The notes: a model not told the origin generated them from the sequence alone. A DNA stretch of 64,000 bases from Marinomonas atlantica (GCF_001639725.1 NZ_LTAW01000007.1:124001-188000); one strand, 5' to 3'; positions 1 to 9,862 are shown, counted from the stretch's first letter. Numbers and translations: made by a program.

Positions 1-512
1 TCTTGAATGCCTAAGCTTACTCGGTTAAAACCAAGGGTTTTAAGCAATTCAAGTTTCGACCTATCTACTTCACGAGGGTCTATTTCAATGCTGAAATCTT
101 GCGTACCATCGGTAACTAAATTGAAGTGATCCCCAATCATAGAAAAAAGGTGTTTAAGATTATCTTCGCTTAAAAAGGTTGGTGTGCCACCCCCAAAATG
201 CAGTTGAGTAACAGGGCGTGACTGGTTAAGCATTAGCGCTCGTAAACGCATTTCTTCACCTAAAAGTTCTACATATTCAGTACCTTTATCGTACTGCTTA
301 GTAACGATTTTGTTACAAGCGCAGTAATAGCAAAGGTGAGCACAAAAAGGCACATGAAAATATAAACTCAATGGCGCACTGGAGGGCTCAAGCATCTTAC
401 CAATCAATTCCATCTTGCTAATATCAGTGCTGAACTGAGGTGCAGTAGGGTATGACGTGTATCGCGGCCCTGCAAGGTTGTATTTCTGGATAAGTCTGGA
501 GTCCCAAAGCAT
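1..512 (-). CDS. hemN: Oxygen-independent coproporphyrinogen III oxidase HemN, N-terminal part
   Basis: Radical-SAM enzyme that decarboxylates coproporphyrinogen III to protoporphyrinogen IX for heme synthesis without oxygen. About 170 N-terminal residues are present and the rest lies beyond the left edge. The [4Fe-4S] cluster motif CX3CX2CXC is seen at residues 57-66 (C57, C61, C64, C66). It is preceded by YFHVPF and followed by a glycine-rich SAM motif GGGTP near residue 107, all typical of HemN. It is the last visible gene of a co-directional cco block, which fits a supply of heme for the cbb3 oxidase under low oxygen. The start codon ATG at 512 gives the usual N-terminus. The family call is secure. 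Confidence 0.93.
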   Translation of the reverse strand, partial: MLWDSRLIQKYNLAGPRYTSYPTAPQFSTDISKMELIGKMLEPSSAPLSLYFHVPFCAHLCYYCACNKIVTKQYDKGTEYVELLGEEMRLRALMLNQSRPVTQLHFGGGTPTFLSEDNLKHLFSMIGDHFNLVTDGTQDFSIEIDPREVDRSKLELLKTLGFNRVSLGIQ

Positions 513-593
513 AAGGTTTTTCCTATTAAAATTTCTAATAGGAAGTGTACTCGGATCTTTATTTGGCTTGATGACTTAGATCAATTATTGAGT

Positions 594-1262
594 TTATACG
601 ATATTAGAAAGCAGGTTTTTTATAAAAGGGATTGTGTACAGACCATAGCACGTCAAGCTAATGCCAAAGATCCAAGCGAGATGGTAGTGGCTCCAAATTT
701 GTTTGAATTGTTGACTAAATAAAGCAGCTAGAAGCATTGCTGGTAAAGTACCCATTGCGAAACCAAAAATGGCGATAAGGGATAATTCGATAGAACCTAA
801 TGATGATGCCCATAAAACTGTTGAGTAAACCAGTCCGCAAGGGAGCCATCCCCATATCATACCCGCCCCGAAAGCTTGACCAAGGGTTTGGATGGGTAAA
901 AATGATTTAGCAAAAGGTTGGACGTATTTCCAAATGTAACGTCCCAATGACTCGATCCGAAGAATAGCTTTAGACAATCCGCAGATATACAGGCCCATTA
1001 GAACCAACAAAATACCAGCAAATGTACGTAGTGGTATCATCAACTCTGAGTAAACGGAAGCAAAACCAAGGTTTATAGCTAGCGCAAGTATTAATGTTAA
1101 AGTGCAGTAAGATAAAATGCGGCCAAAGTTATAGGCTAAAATAGTTTGAAAAGCAGTTTTATTACCAATTGACAGCATGGATGCTAAACCTCCACACATC
1201 CCCAGACAGTGCCCAGCGCCAGCGAGCCCTACTAATAATGCGCTGATGAAAATCGAAATCAC
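594..1262 (-). CDS. Sulfite exporter TauE/SafE-like (DsbD_2-type) membrane protein
   Basis: A 222-residue polytopic membrane protein with about six hydrophobic segments. The N-terminal segment carries the conserved pattern GLAGAGHCLGMCGG, and a second motif GMIWGWLPCGLVYS lies near residues 133-146. These paired Cys/Gly motifs are the hallmark of the DsbD_2/TauE-like family that commonly sits between ccoS and hemN or fnr in gammaproteobacteria. Its role there is thought to involve copper or thiol chemistry during oxidase assembly but is not settled. The start is GTG at 1262, overlapping the ccoS stop by four bases (GTGA), so translational coupling is likely. Confidence 0.8.
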   Translation of the reverse strand: MISIFISALLVGLAGAGHCLGMCGGLASMLSIGNKTAFQTILAYNFGRILSYCTLTLILALAINLGFASVYSELMIPLRTFAGILLVLMGLYICGLSKAILRIESLGRYIWKYVQPFAKSFLPIQTLGQAFGAGMIWGWLPCGLVYSTVLWASSLGSIELSLIAIFGFAMGTLPAMLLAALFSQQFKQIWSHYHLAWIFGISLTCYGLYTIPFIKNLLSNIV

Positions 1263-1417
1263 AACTTTTTGTCCGTATCATCATCTTCAAATAAAATACG
1301 TTCACCTTCTCGATTTAAGTCATCAAACTGGTCTCCTTTAACGGCCCAAATAAATATGATGATGGCGATGACAACAAATATCCCAGCTATTGGGATAAGT
1401 AAAAAAAGGCTTTCCAT
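1259..1417 (-). CDS. ccoS: cbb3-type oxidase assembly protein CcoS
   Basis: Very small (52 residues) single-span membrane protein. It starts MESLFLLIPI, has one long hydrophobic helix (about residues 3-25) and then an acidic tail containing WAVKGDQFDDL, the CcoS/FixS signature. The family is needed for cofactor insertion into the cbb3 oxidase. It lies nine bases after ccoI and overlaps the next gene by four bases, so it is in the ccoGHIS operon. Length is typical for the family (about 45-70). Confidence 0.9.
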   Translation of the reverse strand: MESLFLLIPIAGIFVVIAIIIFIWAVKGDQFDDLNREGERILFEDDDTDKKL

Positions 1418-1426
1418 GAGTTAGTC

Positions 1427-3805
1427 CTATACATTTGTAAGTCGAGTAGCGTTCACGACGACCAGTAATGAGCTTAACGCCATACCAATGGCTGCAACCC
1501 AAGGAGGTATCAATCCAGCAATTGCTAAAGGCAGTAATGTTGCGTTATATGAAGCAGCCCAAATCAGATTTTGCTTAATAACCTTACGACAACGTTTTGC
1601 AGAACTTATAGCGGTTATAATGGTGGATAAATGCTCGCTTAACAAAATCGCATCTGAATGAAGCTTGGCTAAATCCGAACTTGCACCCATTGCTAAAGAT
1701 GTTGTTGCGCCAGCAAGCGCAGGTACATCGTTCAAACCATCACCTACCATTAAAATATTATGATTGGATTGTTCTTTAATCCATTGCCATTTCTCGTCTG
1801 GCAAACAGTTAGTTTTAAAATCATCAAACCAGCTAGAGCTAAGAATACCTCTGGCTGATTCAAGTGTGTCACCCGTTAGTAAGCTAACTCTAATACCCTG
1901 CTGCTTGAGAGCTTTGATGGTAGATTCAGTTTCAGGACGCAGTACATCACAAAGTGTTATTTTCGCTATCACATGTTGAGTGTTAGCTAGGTAAAGGCTT
2001 AGTTCTGCAGCGTTAGCCCCATCACATTTAGGAACACTTAAACCGATATTTTGGATGAGAGATGAATTGCCAAAATAAAAGGTATTTTGGTCTAATATGC
2101 CTTGAACTCCTAAGCTTGAAAGGTTCTTGATTTGGGTTACATTTGCGGGAATGAAGCTACAAAATGCATTTGCTAACGGGTGCTTAGAGTGTTGTTCTAG
2201 ACCACTGATGATGCTTAATATCTGTTCCTTGGACAGAGACAAATCAAAGCACGTCACGTCAGTGATTGAAAAATTTCCTTGAGTTAACGTCCCTGTCTTA
2301 TCAAATACAATATGGTTTGTGTTAGCTAATGCTTCAATAACGTGTCCACGAGTGATTAAAAAACCATTGCGCTTTAATGTATTGGTAATAGTAGTCAATG
2401 CTACGGGTGTGGCTAATGATAAAGCGCAGGGGCAAGTCACCACCAATACGCTGACCATAATCCAATACGCTTCGCTTTCTCCCATGTAACTCCAAAAAGC
2501 ATACGTCAATGATGCGGTAATCAGAACTGCGATAACGAAGTAGTGGGCAACTTTGTCGGCAACGATAGCGACTTTTGGCTTGTCACCAAGAGCACGCTCA
2601 GTAATTCTAGAGATAGCTGCAGCGTGTGTATTTTGGCCAACATTTTCGACATGTATTTCTATCTGCTGTTCAATATTGATGGTTTGAGCTTTGAGGCGAT
2701 CGCCTTGTCTTTTTGTAATTGGGGTGTATTCACCAGTTAGGCTTGATTCATCAACACTGGTCGTATTACTCAGTAGTACTCCGTCAACAGGTATCGTTTG
2801 CCCTGGCTCAATAATTACCGTATCACCAGCTTTTAGCTGTTGCTGCGGAATGGTTTTCAATTCATTTTTTAATTTGATTTTAACGGCCGCTAGTGCGTCT
2901 TGTTGATGAGCGCCAATGTGGTATGTGCGGGCAATTGTCTCTAGAAAACGTCCAAGAAGTAAGAAAAAAATAAACATCGTGACCGAGTCGAAATAGACGT
3001 GGCCCGTTTGCGTATATAGCGCTAGAACGCTGGATCCGAAGGCTAATAGAACGCCAATAGATACGGGCAAATCCATTGTGAAGTGGTGATTCTTTAAATC
3101 ACGTACTGCACCCTTGTAGAATGGCCACCCAGCATACATCACAACAGGTGTAGCAAAAATAAAGCTTATCCAGCGTAGCATTTGGCGATAGATATCATCC
3201 ATCCCTTGTAAGTCGCCTGCGTACATAGCAATAGCGCTCATCATAACTTGCATCATGCCTACGCCAGCGATGCCTAGACGAATAATCGCTTTCTTTTTTT
3301 CTTTACGGGATTGTTGGTATTGCTCGCCGGGTAAGTATGGGGTTGCAGCGTAGCCGATGAACTGCAGTTCTGATGCTATGGTTTGAACTGAGGCTTGCGC
3401 TGGGTCCCATGTAATAGTCGCCACTGAACTACTAAGGTTTACATGAATATTCTTTATTCCAACTTGTTGACCTAAGTGTTTTTCTATTAGCCAAGCACAA
3501 GCTGAGCAAGTAATGCCTGTTAACGAGACTTGGATAACATGCTCATTTTCGGTCTGGTGAACATATTGGTTGTACAGCTGTTTATTATCTAATAACTCAA
3601 AAATCGGAGTATTGTCTTCAGTAAGTCGGCTACCTGCACTGCTTTCTCTGCGCTCATAATAAAGGGATAGGTCAGCACCACAAATATGCTCTGCTATGGC
3701 TTGGCAACCATAGCAGCAAAATTCGCAATGCATATTTTGAAGGTTGCTGGTGATGTTGATACTCGCAGGAATCGGATCACCACAATGGAAACAACTTTTG
3801 CTCAT
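1427..3805 (-). CDS. ccoI: Copper-translocating P1B-type ATPase CcoI (FixI)
   Basis: A 792-residue heavy-metal P-type ATPase that exports Cu(I) toward the periplasm for cbb3 oxidase assembly. An N-terminal cysteine-rich metal-binding region has C5/C8 and a CX2CCX2C cluster at 27-33. It is followed by an HMA domain with GITCSAC (C100, C103), membrane helices, a TGE actuator motif near 357, the intramembrane CPC motif at 458-460, the phosphorylation site DKTGTLT at 502-508 and GDGLNDVPAL near the C-terminus. All catalytic motifs are intact. Its start overlaps the ccoH stop by ATGA. Among Cu-ATPases the N-terminal region and operon position identify the CcoI/FixI (CopA2) class. Confidence 0.95.
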   Translation of the reverse strand: MSKSCFHCGDPIPASINITSNLQNMHCEFCCYGCQAIAEHICGADLSLYYERRESSAGSRLTEDNTPIFELLDNKQLYNQYVHQTENEHVIQVSLTGITCSACAWLIEKHLGQQVGIKNIHVNLSSSVATITWDPAQASVQTIASELQFIGYAATPYLPGEQYQQSRKEKKKAIIRLGIAGVGMMQVMMSAIAMYAGDLQGMDDIYRQMLRWISFIFATPVVMYAGWPFYKGAVRDLKNHHFTMDLPVSIGVLLAFGSSVLALYTQTGHVYFDSVTMFIFFLLLGRFLETIARTYHIGAHQQDALAAVKIKLKNELKTIPQQQLKAGDTVIIEPGQTIPVDGVLLSNTTSVDESSLTGEYTPITKRQGDRLKAQTINIEQQIEIHVENVGQNTHAAAISRITERALGDKPKVAIVADKVAHYFVIAVLITASLTYAFWSYMGESEAYWIMVSVLVVTCPCALSLATPVALTTITNTLKRNGFLITRGHVIEALANTNHIVFDKTGTLTQGNFSITDVTCFDLSLSKEQILSIISGLEQHSKHPLANAFCSFIPANVTQIKNLSSLGVQGILDQNTFYFGNSSLIQNIGLSVPKCDGANAAELSLYLANTQHVIAKITLCDVLRPETESTIKALKQQGIRVSLLTGDTLESARGILSSSWFDDFKTNCLPDEKWQWIKEQSNHNILMVGDGLNDVPALAGATTSLAMGASSDLAKLHSDAILLSEHLSTIITAISSAKRCRKVIKQNLIWAASYNATLLPLAIAGLIPPWVAAIGMALSSLLVVVNATRLTNV

Positions 3806-4287
3806 AAATTAAAGTTTAAGCTGGTATGAACGTCACTGTTAATTCGACCATTCAGTTGCCAGCCGTTATCTGATTCTAAATAGATGTTCCAAATACCGCT
3901 AAGGGGCTTATTTAGTTGGGCTCGATACTCATTTTCAGCAACTCGAATTAGCTCTACATTGAAGTCTTTTTTGGATAAGGCGGCATGAGCAAATAATACA
4001 GACAGGGTATTTGCAGTTGCGTTTTTAGTTGTCAGCAACAATTCACCAGTTAAGTTATCTAGGCGAAGGTCAGCTTCGATACCTAAGTCTCTCGCCGCTT
4101 CACGCTTTGTAATTACCTGATTGATTGCTAGACCGTCTTTATAGTAATCATCTTTTACAAGGTCACTTGAGGAATGCAGTGCAGCATAAACTTGTACCAC
4201 TGCAACCAAAACTGAAGAAAGAGGAACGCTAATAATAAACCACGGCCAAAATTGTTTGTACCAGACCGGAGCTTCTGATGTTGACAT
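3802..4287 (-). CDS. ccoH: FixH/CcoH family oxidase assembly protein
   Basis: A 161-residue membrane-anchored protein. It begins MSTSEAPVWYKQFWPWF, followed by one transmembrane helix and then YYKDGLAINQ, the conserved FixH element, and a beta-rich periplasmic part. FixH/CcoH proteins assist copper delivery and assembly of the cbb3 oxidase. I chose the ATG at 4287 rather than an upstream frame extension because a GGAGT ribosome site lies just before it and the residue order then matches the family. It overlaps ccoI by four bases and follows ccoG closely, inside the ccoGHIS unit. Confidence 0.88.
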   Translation of the reverse strand: MSTSEAPVWYKQFWPWFIISVPLSSVLVAVVQVYAALHSSSDLVKDDYYKDGLAINQVITKREAARDLGIEADLRLDNLTGELLLTTKNATANTLSVLFAHAALSKKDFNVELIRVAENEYRAQLNKPLSGIWNIYLESDNGWQLNGRINSDVHTSLNFNL

Positions 4288-4345
4288 AAAGGTACTCCAA
4301 TAAATAAATGTAATAAGCGGTGATATTATCACCGCTTATAGTTAA

Positions 4346-5755
4346 TTATTTTGATACAGGACCAATAAATCGACTTTCAGTCACTTTTTCTATTGGATAA
4401 TCTGGATCTTGTGATGTCACTTTGAAGTAAATGGTATTGCGTTGTTGTGAAATGGCAGTCGGTGGTACTTGAATAGAAAAGGGCACCGATCGAACTTCAC
4501 CCGCATTTACGGTAACTTTTTTACGACCAATCATGTCCATGTTATCGAGGCCATTTACGGACAGTAAAAAAACGTGAGATATCTGATCCATATTGATGAC
4601 TTTGACCGTGTAGATGTTCTCTATCATGCCGCTTGGTGTCTCGTTGAAAAGACGATTTCGATCGCGGATCACGTCTAGTCCTAATGCTTCACGGTCGCTT
4701 GCAAAATAAAAGAATGCAGTGAAAACAACCAACATGCTCATCGCATAGCCAATGACTTTAGGGCGCAACATATGAGTAGTTTTCCCTTCCAAACGTCGCT
4801 CTGTGGTGTAACTTACCAAGCCTCGCTCGTAGCCCATTTTATCCATAATGGAATCGCATGCATCGACGCATAGGGCACAGCCAATGCACTGATACTGCAA
4901 ACCATCACGAATATCAATACCCGCAGGACAAACATGAACACATAGGCTACAGTCAATACAATCACCTAGTCCTTGGGATTTATGATCTGCTGAGCGTTTA
5001 CGTGCACCGCGTTGTTCTCCGCGATTGTAATCGTATGAAATCACCATGGTGTCTGGATCAAACATTACAGCTTGGAAGCGAGCGTAAGGGCACATGTAGG
5101 TACAAACCTGCTCACGTAACCAACCCGCAAATAAGTAGGTTGCACCCGTGAAAAATGCTACCCAGAAGTAGGCCCATGGATGCGCTTGGTAGGTAAATAA
5201 GTCAATAAGTAACTCACGGATGGGAGTGAAATACCCGACAAAAGTCAGTCCGGTTAGCCAGCCAAATATGAACCACAAGCTGTGCTTGTTAAATTTCTTG
5301 AGAAATTTGCGTTTGGACATGGGTTCTTTATCAAGCTTCATTCGTGCATTGCGAGAGCCTTCAGTCTTTTCCTCAATCCACATAAACACCATAGTCCAAA
5401 CTGTTTGTGGACAGGTATAGCCACACCATACTCGACCAAAGAGCGTGGTTACAAAAAATAAACCAAAGGCACAAATGATTAATATCCAAGCCAATAGGAA
5501 AAAATCTTGCGGAAAAAAAGTAATGCCAAAGATATGAAACTGTCGCGCTGGCAGGTCAAATAAAACACCTTGTCGATCATGCCAGTTAATCCAGGGCGTT
5601 AGAAAGTAACCAAGCATTAAGATCCATAGGGCACGGGTACGAATCTTTTGAAAAAATCCTGAGATTGCTCGTGTATAAATTTTTTTGCGCTTCTCATACA
5701 AGTCGAATTCAACAGTTTCAGGCTCGACATTTTGAACAGGTATTTTTTCACTCAT
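4346..5755 (-). CDS. ccoG: Cytochrome c oxidase accessory protein CcoG (RdxA/FixG)
   Basis: A 469-residue membrane iron-sulfur protein. Several membrane helices carry the NapH-like motifs GRVWCGYTCPQT and CTYMCPYARF. Two 4Fe-4S ferredoxin motifs follow (CIDCSLCVHVCP and CIGCALCVDAC), and the C-terminus is an Ig-like periplasmic domain. In the family it acts as a Cu(II) reductase or electron-transfer factor for cbb3 biogenesis. The ATG at 5755 has a GGAAAG ribosome site. A frame extension of seven codons upstream looks untranslated. The gene follows the terminator behind ccoP, so the ccoGHIS set probably has its own promoter in the 118-base gap. Confidence 0.95.
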   Translation of the reverse strand: MSEKIPVQNVEPETVEFDLYEKRKKIYTRAISGFFQKIRTRALWILMLGYFLTPWINWHDRQGVLFDLPARQFHIFGITFFPQDFFLLAWILIICAFGLFFVTTLFGRVWCGYTCPQTVWTMVFMWIEEKTEGSRNARMKLDKEPMSKRKFLKKFNKHSLWFIFGWLTGLTFVGYFTPIRELLIDLFTYQAHPWAYFWVAFFTGATYLFAGWLREQVCTYMCPYARFQAVMFDPDTMVISYDYNRGEQRGARKRSADHKSQGLGDCIDCSLCVHVCPAGIDIRDGLQYQCIGCALCVDACDSIMDKMGYERGLVSYTTERRLEGKTTHMLRPKVIGYAMSMLVVFTAFFYFASDREALGLDVIRDRNRLFNETPSGMIENIYTVKVINMDQISHVFLLSVNGLDNMDMIGRKKVTVNAGEVRSVPFSIQVPPTAISQQRNTIYFKVTSQDPDYPIEKVTESRFIGPVSK

Positions 5756-5816
5756 GCTGCTTTCCTTAACGATCAACAGGCTGTTTAAGTACTGACTAAT
5801 ATTACAATTTATAATG

Positions 5817-5849
5817 AAAAAAGGGTGTGCCTTTCGGTCACACCCTTTT
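5817..5849 (-). terminator. Rho-independent terminator after ccoNOQP
   Basis: On the minus strand an 11-base stem AAAAGGGTGTG pairs with CACACCCTTTT across a short loop and runs into a T-tract. It lies 25 bases past the ccoP stop codon, separating ccoNOQP from ccoG. Confidence 0.85.
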
Positions 5850-5873
5850 GATTCACATCAGAGGTTTAATGAT

Positions 5874-6770
5874 TTACTGATTTGATAAACTGTAAACGTA
5901 ACCTGCTACAACGTGCGCTTTGTCTTTACCTAGAATTCCTTCCCAAGCAGGCATTTGTCCATTACGTCCATTACGAATGGTTTGCATGACTTGTTGTGGA
6001 CTGCCGCCGTATAGCCAGATGTTATCTGTAAGGTTAGGGGCACCAAATAAGTGATTACCTTTACCTTCAGCACCGTGACACGCTAGACAGTTAGTTGCGT
6101 AAAGTTGCTGACCTTTTTGTACTGCTTTTACGTCAGTTTCTTTACTGCTTAGGCTTAAAACGTATTGAGAGACGTTATGAACACCTTCTTCTCCTAACAT
6201 AGGGCCCCAAGCAGGCATAGCAGCCATTCGGCCATTCAAAATGGTATGTGAAATTGCTGCGGCGTTACCGCCATATAGCCAGTCATCGTCCGTTAAGTTA
6301 GGGAAGCCGTAGCTACCAGTTGCTGCAGAGCCATGACATTGTGCACAGTTGTTGGCAAACAAGCGTTGACCGATGCGCATGGCCTGATCATTTTGTGCTA
6401 GCTCTTCAATGGGTGTTTGAGAGAACTGAGCAAACATTGGACCAAACTCTGCTTCTGCTTTAGCGACTTCTCGCTCGTAAGATGACTCTTGTGTCCAACC
6501 TAATAGCCCTTTGTAGTTACCAAGGCCTGGGTAAAGCGCCAAGTAAGCTAATGCAAAGATAACGGTCAAAACAAACATCCAGTACCACCAGCGTGGTAAA
6601 GGGTTGTCATATTCTTCAATGCCATCGAATTCATGGCCCATTGTTTGTTCAGTCTCAGAGTTGAATCGTTGACCTTTACGTACAACACTCAACAAGATGA
6701 AACTACCGAATATGGAACCTAGCGAGATCACAATGATCCAGCCGCTCCAAAAAGAAGTTAATTCATTCAT
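5874..6770 (-). CDS. ccoP: cbb3 oxidase diheme cytochrome c subunit CcoP
   Basis: A 298-residue subunit III of cytochrome cbb3 oxidase that passes electrons from soluble cytochromes to CcoO/CcoN. It has two N-terminal membrane helices (about 8-30 and 61-80), the second preceded by the CcoP signature DNPLPRWW. Two c-type heme sites lie at CAQCH (142-146) and CLACH (228-232), each followed by an MPAW axial-methionine segment. The gene overlaps ccoQ by four bases (ATGA). Everything expected for function is present. Confidence 0.97.
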   Translation of the reverse strand: MNELTSFWSGWIIVISLGSIFGSFILLSVVRKGQRFNSETEQTMGHEFDGIEEYDNPLPRWWYWMFVLTVIFALAYLALYPGLGNYKGLLGWTQESSYEREVAKAEAEFGPMFAQFSQTPIEELAQNDQAMRIGQRLFANNCAQCHGSAATGSYGFPNLTDDDWLYGGNAAAISHTILNGRMAAMPAWGPMLGEEGVHNVSQYVLSLSSKETDVKAVQKGQQLYATNCLACHGAEGKGNHLFGAPNLTDNIWLYGGSPQQVMQTIRNGRNGQMPAWEGILGKDKAHVVAGYVYSLSNQ

Positions 6771-6958
6771 TTTGTATTCTTCTCCACGGATGGCTCGCGC
6801 TGAACGTTGCTTGCATAATCTTCTTCGTCTGCAAAAGGGAGGTTAGCGGCTTCATCAAAGCCCTTCTTACGTCCACGACTGAATGTCCAAAAAAAGATTC
6901 CTATGAACGCAACGAATGCGATCGGTGTAGCAAGTGCTCTTAGCGTATTAATGTCCAT
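6767..6958 (-). CDS. ccoQ: cbb3 oxidase small subunit CcoQ
   Basis: A 63-residue single-helix protein. The N-terminal half is hydrophobic (about residues 10-27), followed by RGRKKGFDEAANLPF, the typical CcoQ/FixQ cytoplasmic segment. It stabilises the CcoNO-CcoP complex. Position between ccoO and ccoP and the ATGA overlap with ccoP confirm the call. Confidence 0.92.
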   Translation of the reverse strand: MDINTLRALATPIAFVAFIGIFFWTFSRGRKKGFDEAANLPFADEEDYASNVQREPSVEKNTK

Positions 6959-6966
6959 GATTAGCC

Positions 6967-7569
6967 CTATCGTTCGATCACTGTGCCAAGTTGCTGTAAG
7001 TAAGCAACTAGGGCATCGATTTCACGTTTGCCACGCACCTCAGTTTTTGCCGATGCAATTTGCTCATCAGTGTAAGGTACACCAACCATGCGCAGTGCTG
7101 ACATCTTGTCTGCAGTGTCATTGCCGTCAATTTTGTTTTCAAACAACCATGGGAAGCCAGGCATATTTGATTCAGGCACAACGTCGCGAGGATTGTATAA
7201 GTGAGCACGTTGCCACTCATCACTGTAACGCTGACCAACTCGAGCAAGGTCAGGTCCAGTTCGTTTAGAGCCCCACAGGAAAGGGTGATCGTATACAGAC
7301 TCCCCTGCAACACTGTATGGGCCGTAACGTTCTGTTTCTGCACGGAATGGACGAATCATTTGAGAGTGGCAGCTTAAGCAGCCTTCTCGTTGATAGATGT
7401 CGCGTCCTTCTAACTCAAGCGCTGTAAGAGGCTTTAAGTTCTCTACCGGTTGAGTGGTTTGTTTCATAAAGAATAGAGGAATGATCTCAACCAAGGCGCC
7501 GAAACTGATTGCGACGACAATTAGGATGATCATAAGCCCCATATTTTTTTCAATAACTTCATGGCGCAT
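6967..7569 (-). CDS. ccoO: cbb3 oxidase monoheme cytochrome c subunit CcoO
   Basis: A 200-residue subunit II with one N-terminal membrane anchor (about residues 10-35) and a c-type heme site CLSCH at 64-68, followed by SQMIRPF, diagnostic of CcoO. The later [27 protein letters not shown] segment of the family (seen around residues 110-140) supplies the axial methionine. It lies 11 bases after ccoN and 8 before ccoQ, in a single transcription unit. Confidence 0.97.
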   Translation of the reverse strand: MRHEVIEKNMGLMIILIVVAISFGALVEIIPLFFMKQTTQPVENLKPLTALELEGRDIYQREGCLSCHSQMIRPFRAETERYGPYSVAGESVYDHPFLWGSKRTGPDLARVGQRYSDEWQRAHLYNPRDVVPESNMPGFPWLFENKIDGNDTADKMSALRMVGVPYTDEQIASAKTEVRGKREIDALVAYLQQLGTVIER

Positions 7570-7580
7570 TTGTAAAACCC

Positions 7581-9023
7581 CTATGCTGTTTGAGTATCGG
7601 CTTCGAAGCTTTCAGCTTCTTTGCTGTTCGCTTGACGGACAGTCATGTAGGTGTTGTAAGACATGATCAACATACCTAGCAGGAACACTGCACCACCTAG
7701 AACACGAACAAACCAACCGGGGTAACTTGCATCAACGGCTTCTACGAACGTGTATGTCAAAGAACCATCGTCATTGAATGCGCGCCACATTAGTCCTTGC
7801 ATGATGCCATTTACCCACATTGAAGCGATGTAAAGTACTGTGCCAATAGTCGCTAACCAGAAGTGAACATTGATAAGACGAGTTGAGTACATTGCACTTG
7901 CTTTTAAGCCTAGGACGACTGGTAGCATGTGATAAACCGCACCAATACTCACCATTGCAACCCATCCTAACGCACCTGCGTGTACGTGGCCGATAGTCCA
8001 GTCGGTATAGTGAGATAAAGCGTTTACAGTCTTAATTGACATCATCGGACCTTCAAATGTAGACATACCATAGAAAGACAATGAAACAACCAAGAAGCGT
8101 AGAATTGGGTCATGGCGGAGTTTGTGCCATGCACCAGAGAGTGTCATCACACCGTTGATCATCCCCCCCCAAGATGGCGCTAATAGAATTAACGACATAA
8201 CCATACCTAAACTTTGCGTCCAGTTTGGTAGCGCTGTGTAATGTAAGTGGTGAGGGCCAGCCCAAATGTATAGAGAAATCAATGCCCAAAAATGGACAAT
8301 AGATAAACGATACGAGAATACTGGTCTTCCGGCTTGTTTAGGTACGAAGTAATACATCATGCCTAAGAAACCAGCTGTTAAGAAGAAGCCAACCGCGTTA
8401 TGGCCATACCACCATTGCACCATTGCATCGGCTGCACCAGAATATACAGAGTACGATTTGAATGCGCTGACAGGGACAACGGCACTGTTACCAAGATGCA
8501 ATACTGCAACGGTAATGATGAAGGCACCAAAGAACCAGTTTGCAACATAGATATGTTTCATTTTGCGCTTAGCAATCGTACCGAAGAAATTGATAGCAAA
8601 GGCTACCCAAACTAAGGTAATTAAAATGTCGATTGGCCATTCTAGCTCTGCATACTCTTTGGTTTGAGTATAGCCAAGCGGTAATGTAATGGCGGCAGCA
8701 ACAATGATGATTTGCCAACCCCAGAAGGTGAAACCTGACAAGACGTCAGAAAACAGTCTGGCTTGTGTGGTACGCTGTACAACATAGTACGACGTCGCAA
8801 ACAAGGCAGAGCCACCAAATCCAAAGATGACTGCGTTAGTGTGAAGTGGGCGTAAACGTCCAAAATGAAGGTAAGGTATGTTAGCAAGTAAATCTGGCCA
8901 GACTAATTGTGACGCAATTAATACGCCGACGGCCATGCCTACTACGCCCCATACCACCGTCATAATGGTGAATGCGCGCACCACTCGATAGTTGTATGTT
9001 GGGTGATCAAAAGCTGTGCTCAT
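7581..9023 (-). CDS. ccoN: cbb3 cytochrome oxidase catalytic subunit CcoN
   Basis: The 480-residue heme b/heme b3-CuB subunit that reduces oxygen to water and pumps protons at high oxygen affinity. About twelve membrane helices are visible, with the conserved [28 protein letters not shown] and [12 protein letters not shown] segments that hold the heme and CuB histidines. The ATG at 9023 has a GGAAGAA ribosome site and gives the usual N-terminus. The open frame extends 55 codons upstream without ribosome site or homology, so I excluded that. A run of eight G residues on the coding strand (plus positions 8163-8170) lies within the reading frame at the SWGGMING segment. Confidence 0.97.
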   Translation of the reverse strand: MSTAFDHPTYNYRVVRAFTIMTVVWGVVGMAVGVLIASQLVWPDLLANIPYLHFGRLRPLHTNAVIFGFGGSALFATSYYVVQRTTQARLFSDVLSGFTFWGWQIIIVAAAITLPLGYTQTKEYAELEWPIDILITLVWVAFAINFFGTIAKRKMKHIYVANWFFGAFIITVAVLHLGNSAVVPVSAFKSYSVYSGAADAMVQWWYGHNAVGFFLTAGFLGMMYYFVPKQAGRPVFSYRLSIVHFWALISLYIWAGPHHLHYTALPNWTQSLGMVMSLILLAPSWGGMINGVMTLSGAWHKLRHDPILRFLVVSLSFYGMSTFEGPMMSIKTVNALSHYTDWTIGHVHAGALGWVAMVSIGAVYHMLPVVLGLKASAMYSTRLINVHFWLATIGTVLYIASMWVNGIMQGLMWRAFNDDGSLTYTFVEAVDASYPGWFVRVLGGAVFLLGMLIMSYNTYMTVRQANSKEAESFEADTQTA

Positions 9024-9257
9024 AGTTTCTTCCACAAACCACGTTGAGTGATAGACCTTGTTAAAGATAATGCTGTATTGATTAAAGTGATGGGCTGGTT
9101 TGCTTCGAACGAATTGTGCGCAGCAGTCGGACCTTCCCTCTAATTCCAACAGCGGTAAACTAGCAGAATTGATTCTAAGTCTTTTCACATTTCAAAGAAC
9201 AGGAGCGCCGAATGCTTTGTGGAGATTCCTTGTCACAGAGCAACGTTTTTAACCAAT

Positions 9258-9848
9258 ATGATTAAAGTTTATCTCTTACACGGCGCGGGTGCTGGGCATC
9301 AGAGTGATTTTCTACAAAGCTTCAAGCAACGTTTTGAAGATGAAGTTGGCTTGCAGGTGAATCCTGTAACGCTTGATTATATGGTGCAAATTGAGACAAC
9401 TGGAAAAATGCGTCCGCCGCCACGTATTCCTAAGTTGGTTGAAGAAGTGCAGCAGAAAATTGACCCGGAAACACCAATTGTTTTGATTGGTAAGTCAATG
9501 GGATGTCGGATCATTGCTGAGCTTTGTGCCAGCCATAATGTTCAAGCATGTATTGCATTGGGATTTCCTTTTTACCCAGCTAAGAAAACAGATAAACATC
9601 GATTAGCGCATTTTGAGCAGACTGGCGGCGTGCCTTATTATATTTTGCAAGGAACAAGAGATAGTTTAGGTAATCATGAATGGGTAACTGAGCAGAACTT
9701 GCCAGAAAATGTTCATGTTAAATGGATAGAAGGGGCTGATCACGATTTTCGCGTATTAAAACGCTATAATATGTCCGATTTAGAGGTTGTTCAAAAGTTG
9801 GCCGCTCATTGTGCGGTCATTTTGCATGACATTGATATCATTCGATAA
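9258..9848 (+). CDS. Alpha/beta-hydrolase of the KANL3/Tex30-like family
   Basis: A 196-residue small alpha/beta hydrolase. It opens with MIKVYLLHGAGAGHQSDF (oxyanion-hole type HGAG). The nucleophile elbow reads GKSMG near residue 83, and a late HDF gives the likely catalytic histidine. This arrangement matches the KANL3/Tex30-like hydrolases. The substrate is unknown. I start at the ATG at 9258 because it places the first beta strand at the N-terminus. The frame is open to 9219 but that part carries no family residues. tusA follows 14 bases later, so the two are probably cotranscribed. It is divergent from ccoN. Confidence 0.8.
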   Translation: MIKVYLLHGAGAGHQSDFLQSFKQRFEDEVGLQVNPVTLDYMVQIETTGKMRPPPRIPKLVEEVQQKIDPETPIVLIGKSMGCRIIAELCASHNVQACIALGFPFYPAKKTDKHRLAHFEQTGGVPYYILQGTRDSLGNHEWVTEQNLPENVHVKWIEGADHDFRVLKRYNMSDLEVVQKLAAHCAVILHDIDIIR

Positions 9849-9862
9849 CGTAGAGGTCGTTC

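Noticed and set aside
568..584. TTGAT...ATCAA resembling an FNR/Anr box upstream of hemN
   Set aside because: The half-sites are seven bases apart, whereas the known box needs four, so it is not a valid match.
9078..9091. TTGATTAAAGTGAT as an Anr box for ccoN
   Set aside because: Only one half-site is good and the other is largely mismatched. Low-oxygen control of ccoN is expected from biology but not shown here.
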